Below are positions 21,209 to 34,100 of a stretch of DNA of 47,216 bases, one piece after another (positions within the stretch are counted from its first letter, which is position 1; the number at the start of each line of letters is the position of its first letter). Both the position numbers and the translations under genes were made by a program. Source of the stretch: Heterotrichella gracilis (Eukaryota > Sar > Xanthophyceae > Tribonematales > Xanthonemataceae); the NCBI GenBank assembly GCA_032358255.1, contig JAULBX010026263.1, forward strand, positions 3,314 to 50,529. Direction: 5' to 3'. Under the pieces are notes generated by a model. The model had not been told where the DNA came from. It saw only the letters and a list, made by a program, of their open reading frames with translations, and searched no databases.

Positions 21209-24200
21209 AGGATGCCCAGGCCTACAATGGCGCTGATCCCTTTGATTTTGATGATGACGAGGACGTTGAGGTGGATCTGAATGGGGACTACGAGATCCTT
21301 GTGCTCAAGGTGCTGACCAACAGTGACGTCAGCACTGTGGTTTCAAAGAGCGGCAGGGTGGTGCTGCCCCGCGCCCAGGTAAGACACTGACTCAGGCATT
21401 TGTGATTGTATGAAGTGATTGTAAGAAGTAAGCATCAATTGCAGCACCTGGCAGCTGGATATTGTATGTCATACATGCATGCGCATGCATTGAATTGGTC
21501 GCGCGAGTGTGCTTCCCAGTGGTTTGTCCAATGCGCATGCACATATTCAACCTGCACTCAGTGTCCCAAGGCCAGTATTAAACTGCGTGTTATCGGCTAC
21601 ATGTACATGCATGTAGCTGGGCACAGCACCAGATCTGACGGCAATTCTCCCTGGTGTGGGCAGGTCCAGAGCAACCTGCGCAGGCTTCTGGAGCATGGCA
21701 GCGTGGATGGGTTCCAGGAATCCATGCTGCACAACATCCAGCCGGGGAAGACCTTTTTCAGCTTGGTACGCAATACAAGTTGGAAGCTGCATGCTAACAT
21801 GTTACGCATGCAGTAACTGTTCAAACGTTAGGCGCTTATGGGTAGCACAGGGATGGATGATGTTGTCTCCCCCTGGGGAGTGATTGAAGTGCAATGTTGA
21901 TGCACAGAGAAGATGACGGCAGACTTTGTTTTCTCTTGTCTCCTCATGCCTCCATTGCCAATGTCATGCACAGAAAATAGACGTCAAGATGTATATACCT
22001 TACCCCATCACCTCTCCAAATTGTTTTGCCACTGCAGCGTGCTGTGGATGTCAATGGAAAGTACTGGGACTTCCTCCTCAAGACCTGGCAGAATGTGTCA
22101 AGTGGCGACAGCAAACCCACTTTCATCCTAGAGCAGACAGGTATGGCGCAGCATGCACAGCCACTGCACAATGTGTTGCTGAACAAGCAGACTCGCGAAC
22201 AAACCAACTTTACATTGCAACCACTAACTTGAGGCCTGTGTTTCCAGCGGGATTCGTGAAGGAGTGGAATGTGAAGCAAGGAGAGACAGCTGCCCTGTGC
22301 CTGCAGGAAGGCAAGCTAGTACGTGGTGCAACACGTGGGGTTGTTGGTATATGGGTGCAAGTACAGCAGTCTGCCACGGACATGAACTGGTAATGTTGGT
22401 TTAGCAGTATGTATTTATGTCCATTTTGTGTACATCTATGCAGCTGCCACAATGAGACGTGGTAGTATCACAAATGCGATAGTTGTGCCATCCCCTTGCA
22501 GCCGTCATCCGTTGACCTGGAATTAGGGTTTAGGGTTTAGAGCATAGGGTTCATAGGGTAAATATAGTGATTGCCTGCCTGCAGATGATCATCACGGGGC
22601 TATCAGAGGACGACGTTGTGCGCCACAACCAGGCAACCTTTGCCAACCGCTCCACCTCCCTGGCCCACGCTGGCTCGGCCCCCGCAGGCATCACGCGCTG
22701 CACCCGCACCCAGGGCTGCACCAAGCTGTCGGGACACAAGGGCTTTTGCTGTGGCCACCAGGCAAGCGCTTGCATTGTGACTGATCGTTCCAAAAAGAGA
22801 GTCGGAAAGGAACCACAGATTTAGGAAGCCAAGTATAAATTTGGTGTTTGTTATTTGATTTAATTATTGTAGTTAGTTCTGGTTAATTCATAAGTTTTTT
22901 GGTACAGTACTGTAATGTTACAGCAAAAAGGGAGCCGTTCTTTGTTTTGGTACTTGAATATTTTGTTCACTGTAGCTGCCAGGCAAGTTCATTTACCTTA
23001 AAATGATTCACGCAATGGTTGTGCCTCCACTACACTCTTGTCCTGATTCGGCAAGCCAGAAACGTACCTACGTAATGCTCCTGCGGTTATTATATGCTCC
23101 TGCGGTTATTATATGCTCCTGCGATAACCCGGCGCTGCAGACTGCAGTCTGCTCTCCCCAGAAACGTATGCATGCATTCCCTTTATGCAGGGTTTCAGGA
23201 GTGGAAGCAGCCCAGACCTGACCCTCTCCGGCCTCCAGCTCACCTCCCAAAGCAGTGGCGCCTCCCCCAAAGCTGGCACCGCTTCCCACACCCACAACCC
23301 AAAGCACCTGAGAGCCTCAAAGCCTGGAGAGGAGCCCACTGGGATCCCCTCATCAACACGCAGCAAGCCTAAGGTGGCCAGGGCTGCGAGCACGGGCCAT
23401 GGGCGGAGCTCGGCAGCTGCAGACACCTGCATGCCTATGAGCACCATGCGCAGGGCATCCTCACTGCCGCCCAAGAAGGTGAGGAGGATAGTTGGTATCC
23501 GTATAGGGGAATATCTGGATTACATGCTAGAATTGGTGATCAGAGTGAAGTGGAGAGCAATGTGCAATGTACGCACCCCATCTGGGGTGCCACTAATCGC
23601 TGCTTCGTGCACCTGTCAAATGAAGCTCTTTAGGACATTGGTTGGGTGCATCCGATTTAGTTCGCAATATGATTGCCATGTTGGTGCGCCTCATTGAATG
23701 CAGCCTCCATGCCTAATTTGGATTTTTGCATCACGACTACTGTTATCATTTTACCTTGGAGCTCTGTGTGCCTGCATGTTACATCAATTTTCAGTTGCCA
23801 TGCCTTATGACTAAACCAACTAATTACCAACAAGTCTTTGACGGACTTCTGCAATTGCAGAGGATGAGGGCCTCCCTGCTGGCCCCCGCTGCGCCTGGTG
23901 CCAGCACATCAGCGACCCCTGCAGCGGCAGCCGTCAGTCCCGCGGGTTTATCATTGGATGGTGCCTCAATGGACGATGGCACCTCTCCTGGGGATGCACA
24001 TCACCCGGGGAGTATGGGCAGGCACAGCCTGGCTGCCACCACACGCCCCCGCACCACCCGACCAGGCTGCGATGGCAGAGATGCACCCTCCAATGTGGCG
24101 AGGTGGGGCAATGTGTTAAGGGGCATATGACTCTCATAGGGTTAAATCCTGCTGGTTTGCAACCTATTGCAAGCAATCCTCATGTGGTCCTGTCCCTGGA

Positions 24201-27200
24201 ACATGCTTTTGGCAAACAGCGTTCTTTATGGCGCATTGGATTACTCTAGTAAGTAATTTGAATCTTGGTAAGCTTCACCACAATTATGTGCACCATGTCA
24301 TCGCATTATTGTATACATGTATGTGTCTCAAAGACTCAAATTACTAACAACAGTCATGCGATGCGTCATGTGATCAGTATAGGGCAATTTTGTGTCTCAA
24401 AGACTCAAATTACTTACAACAATTGTTCAATATGTCATGTGATCAGTATAGGGCAATTTTGTTTAATTCCTGACATTGAGCTGCTGCGCCTGCAGGTCAC
24501 TGGACCTCCCGCCACTCCCAGCGCCCCGTGTGGATGGCACCCAAGCCCCTGGCAGCAACAGGCTGCGCGCAAGGTCCATTTCCTGTGGTGACCTGCCTCC
24601 TGTCCTCAGCCCACCACCAGCTCACCCGTCAGGTGAGCGCATTTGGGGCAAATGCATGAAGGATCCTTCATGCGGCATCTCAGGAAGTTTATGTTTGCAG
24701 ACAGGTCCTAGGGTTTAGGTTTCCTTGAAGATCTGCGGAAGCACCCAGGGCCGCAGAGGCTGTCGTTGGGAACCAAAGGTCTTGAAATTATGCACACCAT
24801 AAAAGGTATAATATTTTCAAGGCGCAAGCTGCATCACTTGTGCAAGAATGGGTTCAAACCAGTTCAATTCGATTGTGCTGGTGGGGTGCATGCTAATTTA
24901 TAACACATTCCCCACCTTTCAGATGTGGCAGCAACCAGAGGCAGGCGCAGGGCACTGCCCTTCAGCAAGGCACCAGATGGGCCCCCTCTCCCCTCTGCAC
25001 CCCGCTCCCAAAGCTGCTCCCTCCCACTGGGCAGTGGCAAGAAGGTCCCCAGTGCTGAGGACCGTGGGGTGGGTGCTGTTGGGGGTATGACGGAGGAGCA
25101 GGAGTGGGTGGATGTGGAGTGCAGGGCCCTGACCGGCCGGTATAACATCAAGGATAATTACATGGTCTGCACAAATGGCAGGGTAAGGAGAGAGGGCCCT
25201 CCGGACAGGGGATGGTTATTTTGCGCAGTTTTGACCAGACAGCAGGGTGTTGTTGATGTGGTGGATGTTGACAGGGAGATAAGAGTTTGTGCAATTTAAA
25301 ATTGAAGCCAGCTTAGTATGCAATAACTCTTTGGGCAAAATGGGTGCAGGTACAAACATGCTTCGATGCCTCACCGAGTTGGGGTTTAGGGTTCAGATTC
25401 AATGCTTGATTGCTGCAGGCGTTTGGCAAGAAGGTCAGCCCCACGGAGTTCGAGCGCCTGGCGGGGAGGGGCAACCAGAAGAAGTGGAAGCAGTCCATAT
25501 TTGTGTCAAACACCGCTGGCTCCATGTCACTCGATGGCAGCAGTAATCAGGAGCTGATGAATGTGGGCACCTGGCTCCAGAGGCAGGGCGTGGGGGCCAC
25601 GGTGCGCCTGGCCAAGAGGCGGGCAATCGAGTCAGAGCAGGTGTGTTGATGGTGGCAGTAGGGTATTACATGCGTTGCAGCAACTCAGCCATATTACGGT
25701 AGCTGTTTGGCATGCGTGGCTTGCGCCAGCCGGCCTTGTCACAGCTAGCTCTGCTTGTTCCATCTCTGCGCCGGCACTCCTAACGCATCTAGGTGCCGGT
25801 GTACAGTTTCTGCAAATGGTCAATTTTTGGGATTAGTGAAGGGACCCGTTTAACGGACATGTCATTGACAATTGTTTCCAATTTTCAAGGCTTCCCTTAT
25901 CACCACGCTGTAATTTTAACCATCGGCCTAATGTGTGGTACGGAGTACGATTCCATATTTGCATGTTGTTTTGTCCCATTGTTGGTACGCTGACTTGCTG
26001 TTGCCCCAGGAGGATGAGGATCACCAGTACTCTGGGCAGGCCAGCAGGGCTGTAACCCTTGCAGCGGGAGCCTTGCTGGCCCTGTGTGAGTCCAAGGCCA
26101 ACCGGCCCGCTGGCAGTAGCTGCACACACAGTACCGCCAACTCACATGGCTCCCAGCCGGAGGTTGTGTCTCCCATCAAGCCCAGAAAGGCTCGAGCCAC
26201 TCAGGTGTGTACTGAGGTATAGCATAATGGCTGACTGGTCCCGACCCATTGGCATTCCCATATTGTCTTCCATGCCGCCACTACCGCAGAAGGCTTTCAC
26301 TGCATTCATACAGCACATGTAGACTGCTTGTGCACCTTCAACAGTCGGTGGCTCGGGGTAAGTATCTATTTTGGTACAGGTGGCGGTCTCCAGAGCTACA
26401 GCCACCCGCAGGGAGCTGCATCCTGAGGGAGATGAAAAGAGCTTAACCTACAGCCATCCTTGCCCAGCGCCCCGACCGACAGGTATGCCAATCAATGGAT
26501 TTCTCACCCACTCGCCCACTAAGTGACTGGTCGAGTTGCCGTTCAATGGCAACAATCAATCCACAGTGTGACTGTCACAATGAATTTCCGAAGGGATTAC
26601 ACGCTGCATTTTGAGCGGGAATGCATGTAGGTAATTAATTCATTACAAGCTGCATCGCAGTGCCATGGGTGGAGTCACATAAATATGAGTTGGAGTAATC
26701 TAAAACCACTGGGATGGATAATTTAGGTGACCTAAATCACCAATGTGGGCTGTGCAGGGACCGAGCTTGTGAGCATGGACGGCAAGGCCAATGCGCACAC
26801 TGGCAAGGCACATTGCCATCTGCCAGCTGCTGCCAGGGCCTGCATCCCAGTCATGGACAGCATGGACTGGCAGGGCCAGGCGCCGATTCCAGGAGCGCCA
26901 ATTTCCACTGGCACCTCCCGCCCTCGTGCCACAGCCCTCTTACCCAGGCTGGATGCACCCAACCAGATCCTCCATTCAGCAGCCTCGGTGCCTGAAAGGC
27001 CGGGCCACTTCCATTACCGTGGTAGGGACTGTCACTTGTGAGGCAATGGCTAGACTCTTTGAGCCTCGCACTGCTTCTCTCTCACGTTGTCTCCCCCTCA
27101 ACTATTGCCCGTGTACTTTAGGCTCGCAGTCACGCAGTCATCTCTTAAACTGAAATGAGATCATTATGTTTCATGTCCCATCAAAATTTGATAATAACAT

Positions 27201-28248
27201 CAATGAAGCTCAATTATTTGCAGGAAATGGGTTATAATTATTCCTATTGCATCTTCGTGCAAGAAATGGGTAATAATCATTCCCATTGTATTTTGTGCAG
27301 CAACCTCAGACGGATTGGATCGCCACCACCACCCTGGTTCAGGGCACAGCACAGGGCATGTTGCACAAGGGCAGGGTGAGGGTAGCCACGCAATGAGCTG
27401 CCCTGCAGCGCTCACACCTGTTGAGAGGGCTTCCCTGGAGCTGCTTGAGCAGGCGCGCAAGGAGCACGAAGCCTTCATGGCAAAGTACGTACTACGCAAT
27501 ATTCCAAGATGCCATGTTGCAACAATACATGTGAAGTATGACGCACTGCTTGCGCAGTTATATTTTGTTAGGTTGACTCCTGAAGGGCAGTTGGTTAACT
27601 TAGCTTGCAATTGCATGAGATCCATTATATTACCTCAGCATGCATTTCACCACATCGTTGGGCAGGATACCGTAACCCTAAACCAGCTCCCGTGTGTTCT
27701 GTAGGTACGCTGCCATCTTCCAATCCATCCCTGCAAGCTACCGCCCGGGGCTCATGCCCCCGGCCCCACCAGCCAACGACGTCCCACAGCCGCTCCGGAG
27801 CTACCCCCGCCACCCGCCGCTGCAGCTCCCACACCCCTCCCCTCTCGCCTACCCAGCGCGCCTGGATGGCTCTCAGTGCTCTGAAAACAGCGCCTCCACG
27901 TACCCAGCACTCAGCAGCCCCAACTACTACCCCGCAGCATGGTCCCAGCTCATGATGCCGCCACCCGCTGCCCCGCATCCCCCTCCAAGGGGAACGCCAG
28001 AGTGTCATCACAGCCACTTCACCGGGGCTCTTCAGAGGGGTTTGGAGACCAGCCTTCACACGCCCTCGGCTCCAAGACCAACCCTGATGAGGGCAAGTTC
28101 CACGCCTGTCAACCCCACCTACCTGGGCGTGCGCCCAACGCACTATGTGGCGGAAACCAGGGAGGGAGGCCACATGCCTTCACCGATGCAGAAGGGTTCT
28201 GTGTATCGCGGGAGGCCTGTCAGTGCGCATTCAGGGCGTAACATCTGA
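21209..28248 (+). CDS. B3-domain plus SAND-domain transcription regulator, 15 exons (N-terminus open)
   Basis: Exons: 21209-21378, 21664-21765, 22038-22140, 22248-22318, 22585-22761, 23191-23478, 23861-24102, 24496-24632, 24923-25182, 25419-25640, 26010-26204, 26380-26482, 26758-27021, 27301-27484, 27705-28248 (TGA). Every phase agrees, giving about 1,019 residues plus a missing start. After an acidic stretch (DPFDFDDDEDVEVD), residues about 25-155 form a B3 DNA-binding domain (VLKVLTNSDVS, VVLPRAQ, DVNGKYWDFLLKTW, FILEQ, WNVKQGETAALC). Next comes a Cys/His cluster (CTRTQGCTKLSGHKGFCCGH), then Ser/Pro-rich and basic linkers. A SAND domain follows at about 490-560 (VCTNGRAFGKKVSPTEFERL, QKKWKQSIFV), then a Pro-rich tail. 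A nuclear DNA-binding regulator is likely. The donor after 22761 is GC, not GT. Confidence 0.88.
24322..24461. repeat. Intronic tandem repeat, two units of about 70 bp
   Basis: TGTGTCTCAAAGACTCAAAT followed by GTCATGTGATCAGTATAGGG and GCAATTTT occurs twice in the intron before the exon at 24496, the two copies nearly identical at their ends. Confidence 0.88.
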
Positions 28249-29966
28249 TATGTAGTACTCGTGATGGCAGCAATGCTGAAAAGCAATGAACCTTCTGCAA
28301 TGGGCCCTGTGGTACGGCTATAGAATATGGGCTGCTGACAAGAACAATTAAATCCATTGAATGCAATGTATCATCTCAGCCCGTTCTTCTGTCCAAGTTG
28401 GACTGCAATATGCATAGCTGTCCTCTGAAATGCAATGACACAATTTCAATACTGTCACAGTCTAGTAGATATTTTGCCAGTCATCGTGCTTCAGCTGGAA
28501 GTGTTAGCAGCACTGCAACGAGGACATGGCCATTGAATAATGAGATTAACCTGGATAATGGATGGTGTACACCTTTGAATGCATGTCAAGCCATCTATTT
28601 ATTTTCTGGTGACCTTGTTTTGCAGTTCAATCTTTGTCAGTCACTGACTCAGTACTTGTATCAAGTACAGAAAGTTTGGTCTTGAGATCACCTGCATGCC
28701 AATAGCCATGTTACACTACAGTAGTTAGTGGGGTTTTCTGAGCAGCGATCGCTTAGAAGTGCTTTTGCTGCAACACTGGTCATACATTATCCTTGTCATA
28801 ACCTGAGAATATCCATCCAACGTGCAATAAACGCATCTGATTTCTGCAGATGTCTCTGCAGCCATCGTAGCGTAGGCATAGGGCTAGGACTACAAATAAC
28901 AACGCCTGTCCGGCACAGCTGTTAGGTAGGGTTCGGCAGAATACAGTTTTAAATGGATACAGGCTGCATTAAGGTAATTCAGTAGCCAAATGTACAGTCA
29001 CTAACGGTTAGTTTCAGGGACCGGCGTTACTCGTTGCTTACCCAGATTTCAAACCAATAGCGAGCGTCTACGGTATACCTGTTGGCTCTTGGGGTACCTT
29101 TGTACCACAACAGAAAACATTTTTGGGTAAAATAATGTATCACAGGATTACAGTAGTGCAAATTGTTACTTTGCCTAAATTATTATCTCCATGACCGTTG
29201 TTGCTGCGGGCAAGGAAAATAGGCAACAATTGCATTTTATACCTACATGAAACGTACAGTTGTTTGGACGGCGGTGAAAGCTGCTGTGGCCTCTGGTGTA
29301 TGATTGATTGGCATGTACTGCATGTCCCCAGGTTTACACGCCACATTAGGTAAGCTGCAGCGCTTCCGGTGTTGTAACACAAGCAGGAACAATCTACACA
29401 CAATCTGTCCTCGTTTTCCCCTCCCGGCCTCCAGCGCCACGAGGCCGGGAGGGCTCGTTTTTCTGCATTTGGATTACCATAGCAAACAACAGTGCAGTGC
29501 ACTATAAAAATCCAGTAGACTTACTGATATTGGGGGTATGAACTATCCGTTTATTCCGCACAATGAGATTAACAGTTTTTGACAAAATAACGATATGATT
29601 TTTTATTTTCACTGTTTGTTTGTTGGCAATGCTTCAAGCACAGCAACAGCATACATAAGCAAACAGCAGTTTTCAGACTTGCTTGCAAACGTGCAATTGC
29701 CCTGTCCTTGCCCCTCCTTGGGTTTGCTTGACTTGGCACACGATTTGGCAAGGTATTGAACAGTTGTTGGACAACGCACTACTTTGGCACGTACTTACCA
29801 CTGTATTCAACATAGTTCCAATCTGCCAGCCTCGTCCCAGCTAAGCCGCATGGAGTAAACTGTGGATGCGCTGTATATGCATGCATGTGGCAAGTGCCAA
29901 TATTTTAACAACTTGTGACTAGTCAGCCCTTGAAACCATCTACTTGACACAACCTGGAACGCTGGT
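28249..29966. other. Intergenic stretch
   Basis: AT-rich, with no supported gene. The left part is the likely 3' UTR of the B3/SAND gene; the right part should contain the PCC1 promoter. Confidence 0.5.
29419..29453. repeat. GC-rich hairpin, perfect 13-bp stem, 9-nt loop
   Basis: CCCTCCCGGCCTC at 29419-29431 pairs exactly with 29441-29453 in an AT-rich surrounding, preceded by a T run. Confidence 0.9.
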
Positions 29967-30678
29967 ATGGGGAGTGACCGCCCTTACAAATTGTAAGTCA
30001 AGTGCCCTGTTGTCTAGTTGCCCATACCCAAGCTTGCCCCCTCAAAGCGGTAGAGCTGCGGCTACCAAGTGTGAAGTTGCAAGCCCGCTGGGAATCATAC
30101 TGAGTAGTTCTCAACTTGCTGGGCAGCCAGTGTGAGGTGGAATATGCTTCTGAGGAAGACGCCACCATCATCAGAAATGCACTGGCAGTAGACCCTGAGG
30201 TGGGTCACCAGGCCAGGCTGGCAGCCCAATTGGTACATGATTATACTTCGTTATCAGCTTCTGCTCTTTGCATAGTCTGCATTGAGAATACTTCTATGGG
30301 CACACCAACACCCTGGTGGCTTGTCTTGCAGTTGCGGCCAGAGATGGTCACCAGGCAGCTGCTGGTTGAGGGCAACAAGCTCAAGCTGTAAGCCACAAAT
30401 GCTTGCTCTTGTGCTGTGCAGTATCAACCGTGTATGAAACAAAAGACTGGGCCTTGTCACATTTGCCTTATTTGATCACATATTGGTCTGAAATTATTTG
30501 GTGGCGTTTGTTGTTTGTAAGCCGCCGCCTGCTGAACGCGCAAGCTGATTGCAGGGACTTCTGTGCCACAGACGCACGGACCCTGAGGGCAGCGGTTGGC
30601 ACTACGTGTGACCTGCTGAACCTAGCAACCAGGACTGTTGAGAAGTTCAAGCTGAAGAGCGACGCCATGCAAGAGTGA
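29967..30678 (+). CDS. PCC1: PCC1/LAGE3-type subunit of the KEOPS/EKC complex
   Basis: Four exons, all in phase: 29967-29992 (ATG, donor GTAAGT), 30127-30199, 30332-30387 and 30555-30678 (TGA), giving 92 residues, typical for this small family. Recognisable features are FQCEVEYASEEDATIIRNAL, VDPELRPEMVTRQLLVEGN, and DARTLRAAVGTTCDLLNLA followed by TRTVEKF, matching the Pcc1 beta-sheet/helix layout. Pcc1 is the dimerising subunit of the KEOPS complex that makes the t6A modification at position 37 of ANN-decoding tRNAs. The start was chosen because it gives a phase-2 exon joining exactly to the acceptor at 30126. The small exons and the good joins make the model strong. Confidence 0.9.
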
Positions 30679-31167
30679 TGGGATGGTGGACTAGCCCTGT
30701 GTAGCAGCGCCCCATGTCACAGCGTGCGCATTAAAGCAGTATAATTATGCTGGGGTTGCGTTCTCTTTTCTGTGAGTATTATTTTCATTGTGTTTCAGCT
30801 TTTCAGCTGGTTTTGGTCCTATTTTTAATAGTGGATGCCACTGGCGCTGCCGATGCAAGGGAGCCATTGCTTGTGGACTTGACATACGTGGCTTTGGGTA
30901 CTTTGATCACCACTACGAACACCTGCAACTTGCAACGCTTGGCTACAGATACAATACATGATAGCAGTAGCATGCAGCCAACCGCCGCGTTGAGGTTGAC
31001 CCATGGAGGCTCCGCTCAGCGTAGTTGGAGAAAACCACTGTGCTGCCGTTACCCGCACGTATTTTAATGACTGCACCTGTTCTGTTAAGAGTCGGGATGG
31101 CGTTGAATACCGTGCTGATGAAGCATTGCATGCATTGCATATGCCACCTTAAAACCCTTAACCCTAG
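30679..31167. other. Short intergenic stretch between PCC1 and the RNA polymerase gene
   Basis: No gene is recognised. It should contain the promoter and possibly the first exon of the polymerase gene, whose start I could not place. Confidence 0.45.
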
Positions 31168-34100
31168 CAGGCCCCAGAGAAGATTGATTTCCCGCCATTG
31201 CAAATTTTGGTGGTTGAGGGGGGGATGGGGGTGGCGGGGTGCCGGGTGCACAGACGGTGGGGGGCGCACCGCATCCTGCTCAAGGTGGGTGGAGTAAAAT
31301 TTACATATATAAGATATTGGCAGTGAAGAAAGCCAACACCCTGCCATGGCTTATCAGGCCAGGGAGCCTCCTCAGGTCTCGAATGGGCAATGTTTCAACA
31401 GGTCTTCATATAAATGCATATAGTTTGGGATGTAGCTATTTGAAGCCAGAACAACATGTCATTCTGCATGGTGATATTTTATATGTTTTTGCTTCCATGC
31501 GCAGACCCCCAGCGTTTCCGTGAATTTCCTCTTCATGCAAATGGCTGATCATCCCCATATACTCCCCTTGCTTGCAGCTGCCAGATGTTGGCAGGTCCAA
31601 GCGCACACAGCAGCAGCTCCTCCTCAACCTGGCCACCATGGAGCTGTACATTGCGGGCAGGTGAGGGATACCCTAGGGTGGGGTTTTGTGCCCATTAGAA
31701 ATCCTCAGCAAGCGCACACAGCAGCAGCTTCTCAACCTAGCTACCATTTGGGTTGTACATAGCGGGCAGGTGAGGGGTTTTGTGCCCGGTAAGGAAACCT
31801 TAACCGCTTGACAGCCCTCGTGCAACTGTGCGATGCAGTGCAAAGGCAGGTGAAAACCCCAGGGCAGGGCTTCATGCAGGCAGACTGAACTCCTGAATTG
31901 AACATCTCTTATGTTGCTGCCATGTGGTTGTTTTGGGTGAATTCAGGGCCCGACTAAATCAACGTTCAAGGGGAATCACTACGCTGTCCAAGCCCCGGGC
32001 GCCAAGATTCCCACGTTGCCGACACCGCATCCCCGCTGACCTACCTCTATCATGTACTATTTCAACACCGCCAAATTTTGCATCCCCACAGATACTGGGT
32101 CGTCGTCCTGTACAAGCCCCGGGACAACAAAATGGTCCTCTTTGCCTGCCAGGGGGTCGGCATCGGCCCAGAAGCTGAGGATGATCGTGAGGAATTCTAC
32201 GCCACTGAAATACCCCCCGAGGGGCCTAATTTGGGCCTGCCTGTGTGCAAGGCTCTGGCCTATCTGAGCCTCATGCTGAGCCAGACCAGGCCATCTGTGC
32301 AGGTAATGACGTTGAACTTGATTAAAACAATGGAATAATGAATTACCATTTTGAAATGATATGTCTGTTCGCCACAATCTGGTCTGGTATTGCCCCTGAT
32401 TAAAAAGGGGTGCTGATTTTAGATGGCACAAGCTCACTTAATTTGGATCCCTTGGTGCAAGTTCCCTTGGAGCATGTGGCATTTGTGGCGGATGGGCCCC
32501 CAGTGGCAAGGTGAGTAAGGGCTGGTGGGTGGATGCAGTAATTGATCGCATACCTTCAACAGTGCTTGACCTCACCCTTTCAATCCATTGACCCCTTTCC
32601 TTTTCCCCTCTGGCCAGCTGTTGACTTTACTTCCCGGCAGCAGCCACTCCGACCTGGCCAAAACCCTAAACCTTAAACTCTAAACCATACACCATGCACA
32701 GTTCTTTAACCCTGCACACCCCAACTTGCAGCAACCAGCCAGCCCTGCACCCCCACCTAACACAAAGCATACCCTTAAACCCTACACAATTCCTTGACCC
32801 CACACACCCCAATCCGCGGCGGCTAGCCCGCCCTGCACCCCGACCTGACCAAAACCCTAAACCCCAAACCCTGCACAGTCCCTTGACCCTACACTCCCCA
32901 ACCCGCAGCAACCAGCCAGCGCTGCACCCCGACCTGGCCAAAACCCTAACCGACGGCGCGGGGTTCATCCGACGTGACGTGGCAGCACAGGCCATGGCAC
33001 AACTCAAGCTGGGCACTGCCCTGGTTCCCTCAGCGCTGCAGTTCCGGTATATGGGTTGCAAGGGCATGCTGGTGGTGGCGGCGGAGCACCCCCTGGTGTG
33101 GGGGGAGCTGTGCAGGTGGGTGGGGTGGTGGGTGTGGCGGTGGTGCTGGGTGGTGGGGGAGGAGGGGGGTGTCAAAGATGACATGGGTGTGAGGTGAGCT
33201 GTGCAAGTGGGATGGGTGCGGGTGGGTGTGGTTGAGAGAGGCGTTGACAGATGGTGTCTGAGGCATTCCCTTGTGTATGTGTGACAGGAATGTGACCATA
33301 CACCATGCCCATCAAACTGACCTCCCACCCTCCCTCCAGGCAGCACGGCGTGACAGACCACAGCAAGACCCTCTGCTGCACGCACCCCTTCCATCGCAAG
33401 GTCCACATGCAAAATAAAGACATTGGGCACTTACACCCCATTACAACAAAGCACTTCCCTGAGTTTGCACACCACAACTGCCACACGCAATGCAATTGAA
33501 AAACCCTGTAGTTGACCTCTCAAGCCCTCTTCTCCCAGGCAACACGGGGTGACAGACCTCAGCAAGACCCTCCTGCTGCGCCCCTCCCAGCGCAAGGTCC
33601 GCATGTCGCACCCCGATGAGCTGCAGACCACGCTGGACATATGCAGCTGGTCGAGCCCCGCACCGTCTGCATGCATCAACAGCCAGGTGCGGCTTGATGC
33701 ACAGCCCGAAACCCTTGGTTAGGGTTATGCTGTGGGTGTGTGGAAATGACCGGATGCTCTGGGTGCCAGCATGGGCATGTTGGCATAGTAACAGGCCTTG
33801 GCGAGGGTAATTTTGTGGGCATGGCCAAAATTCCTTGGTGAAAATATCACCTTTTGAGGGAAAATATCTATTACTTCCTGCATTTTCACCATACTTGCAA
33901 TGACATTTTTTCTAAACATGAGTGCTGCCACTCTCACAGGTGATCCCCTTGCTGGAGGCCCTTGGAATGCCCTTCCCAATCCCACAATTTCCTGGAGGAG
34001 GCGGTTCAGGAAATCGAATCCCCGTTTGTTATGGATGAGCTGCGGACCTGCCTGATGGCCAGTAGCAGCGGACGCCAGGGGGAGGCAATCGGCTTGATGA

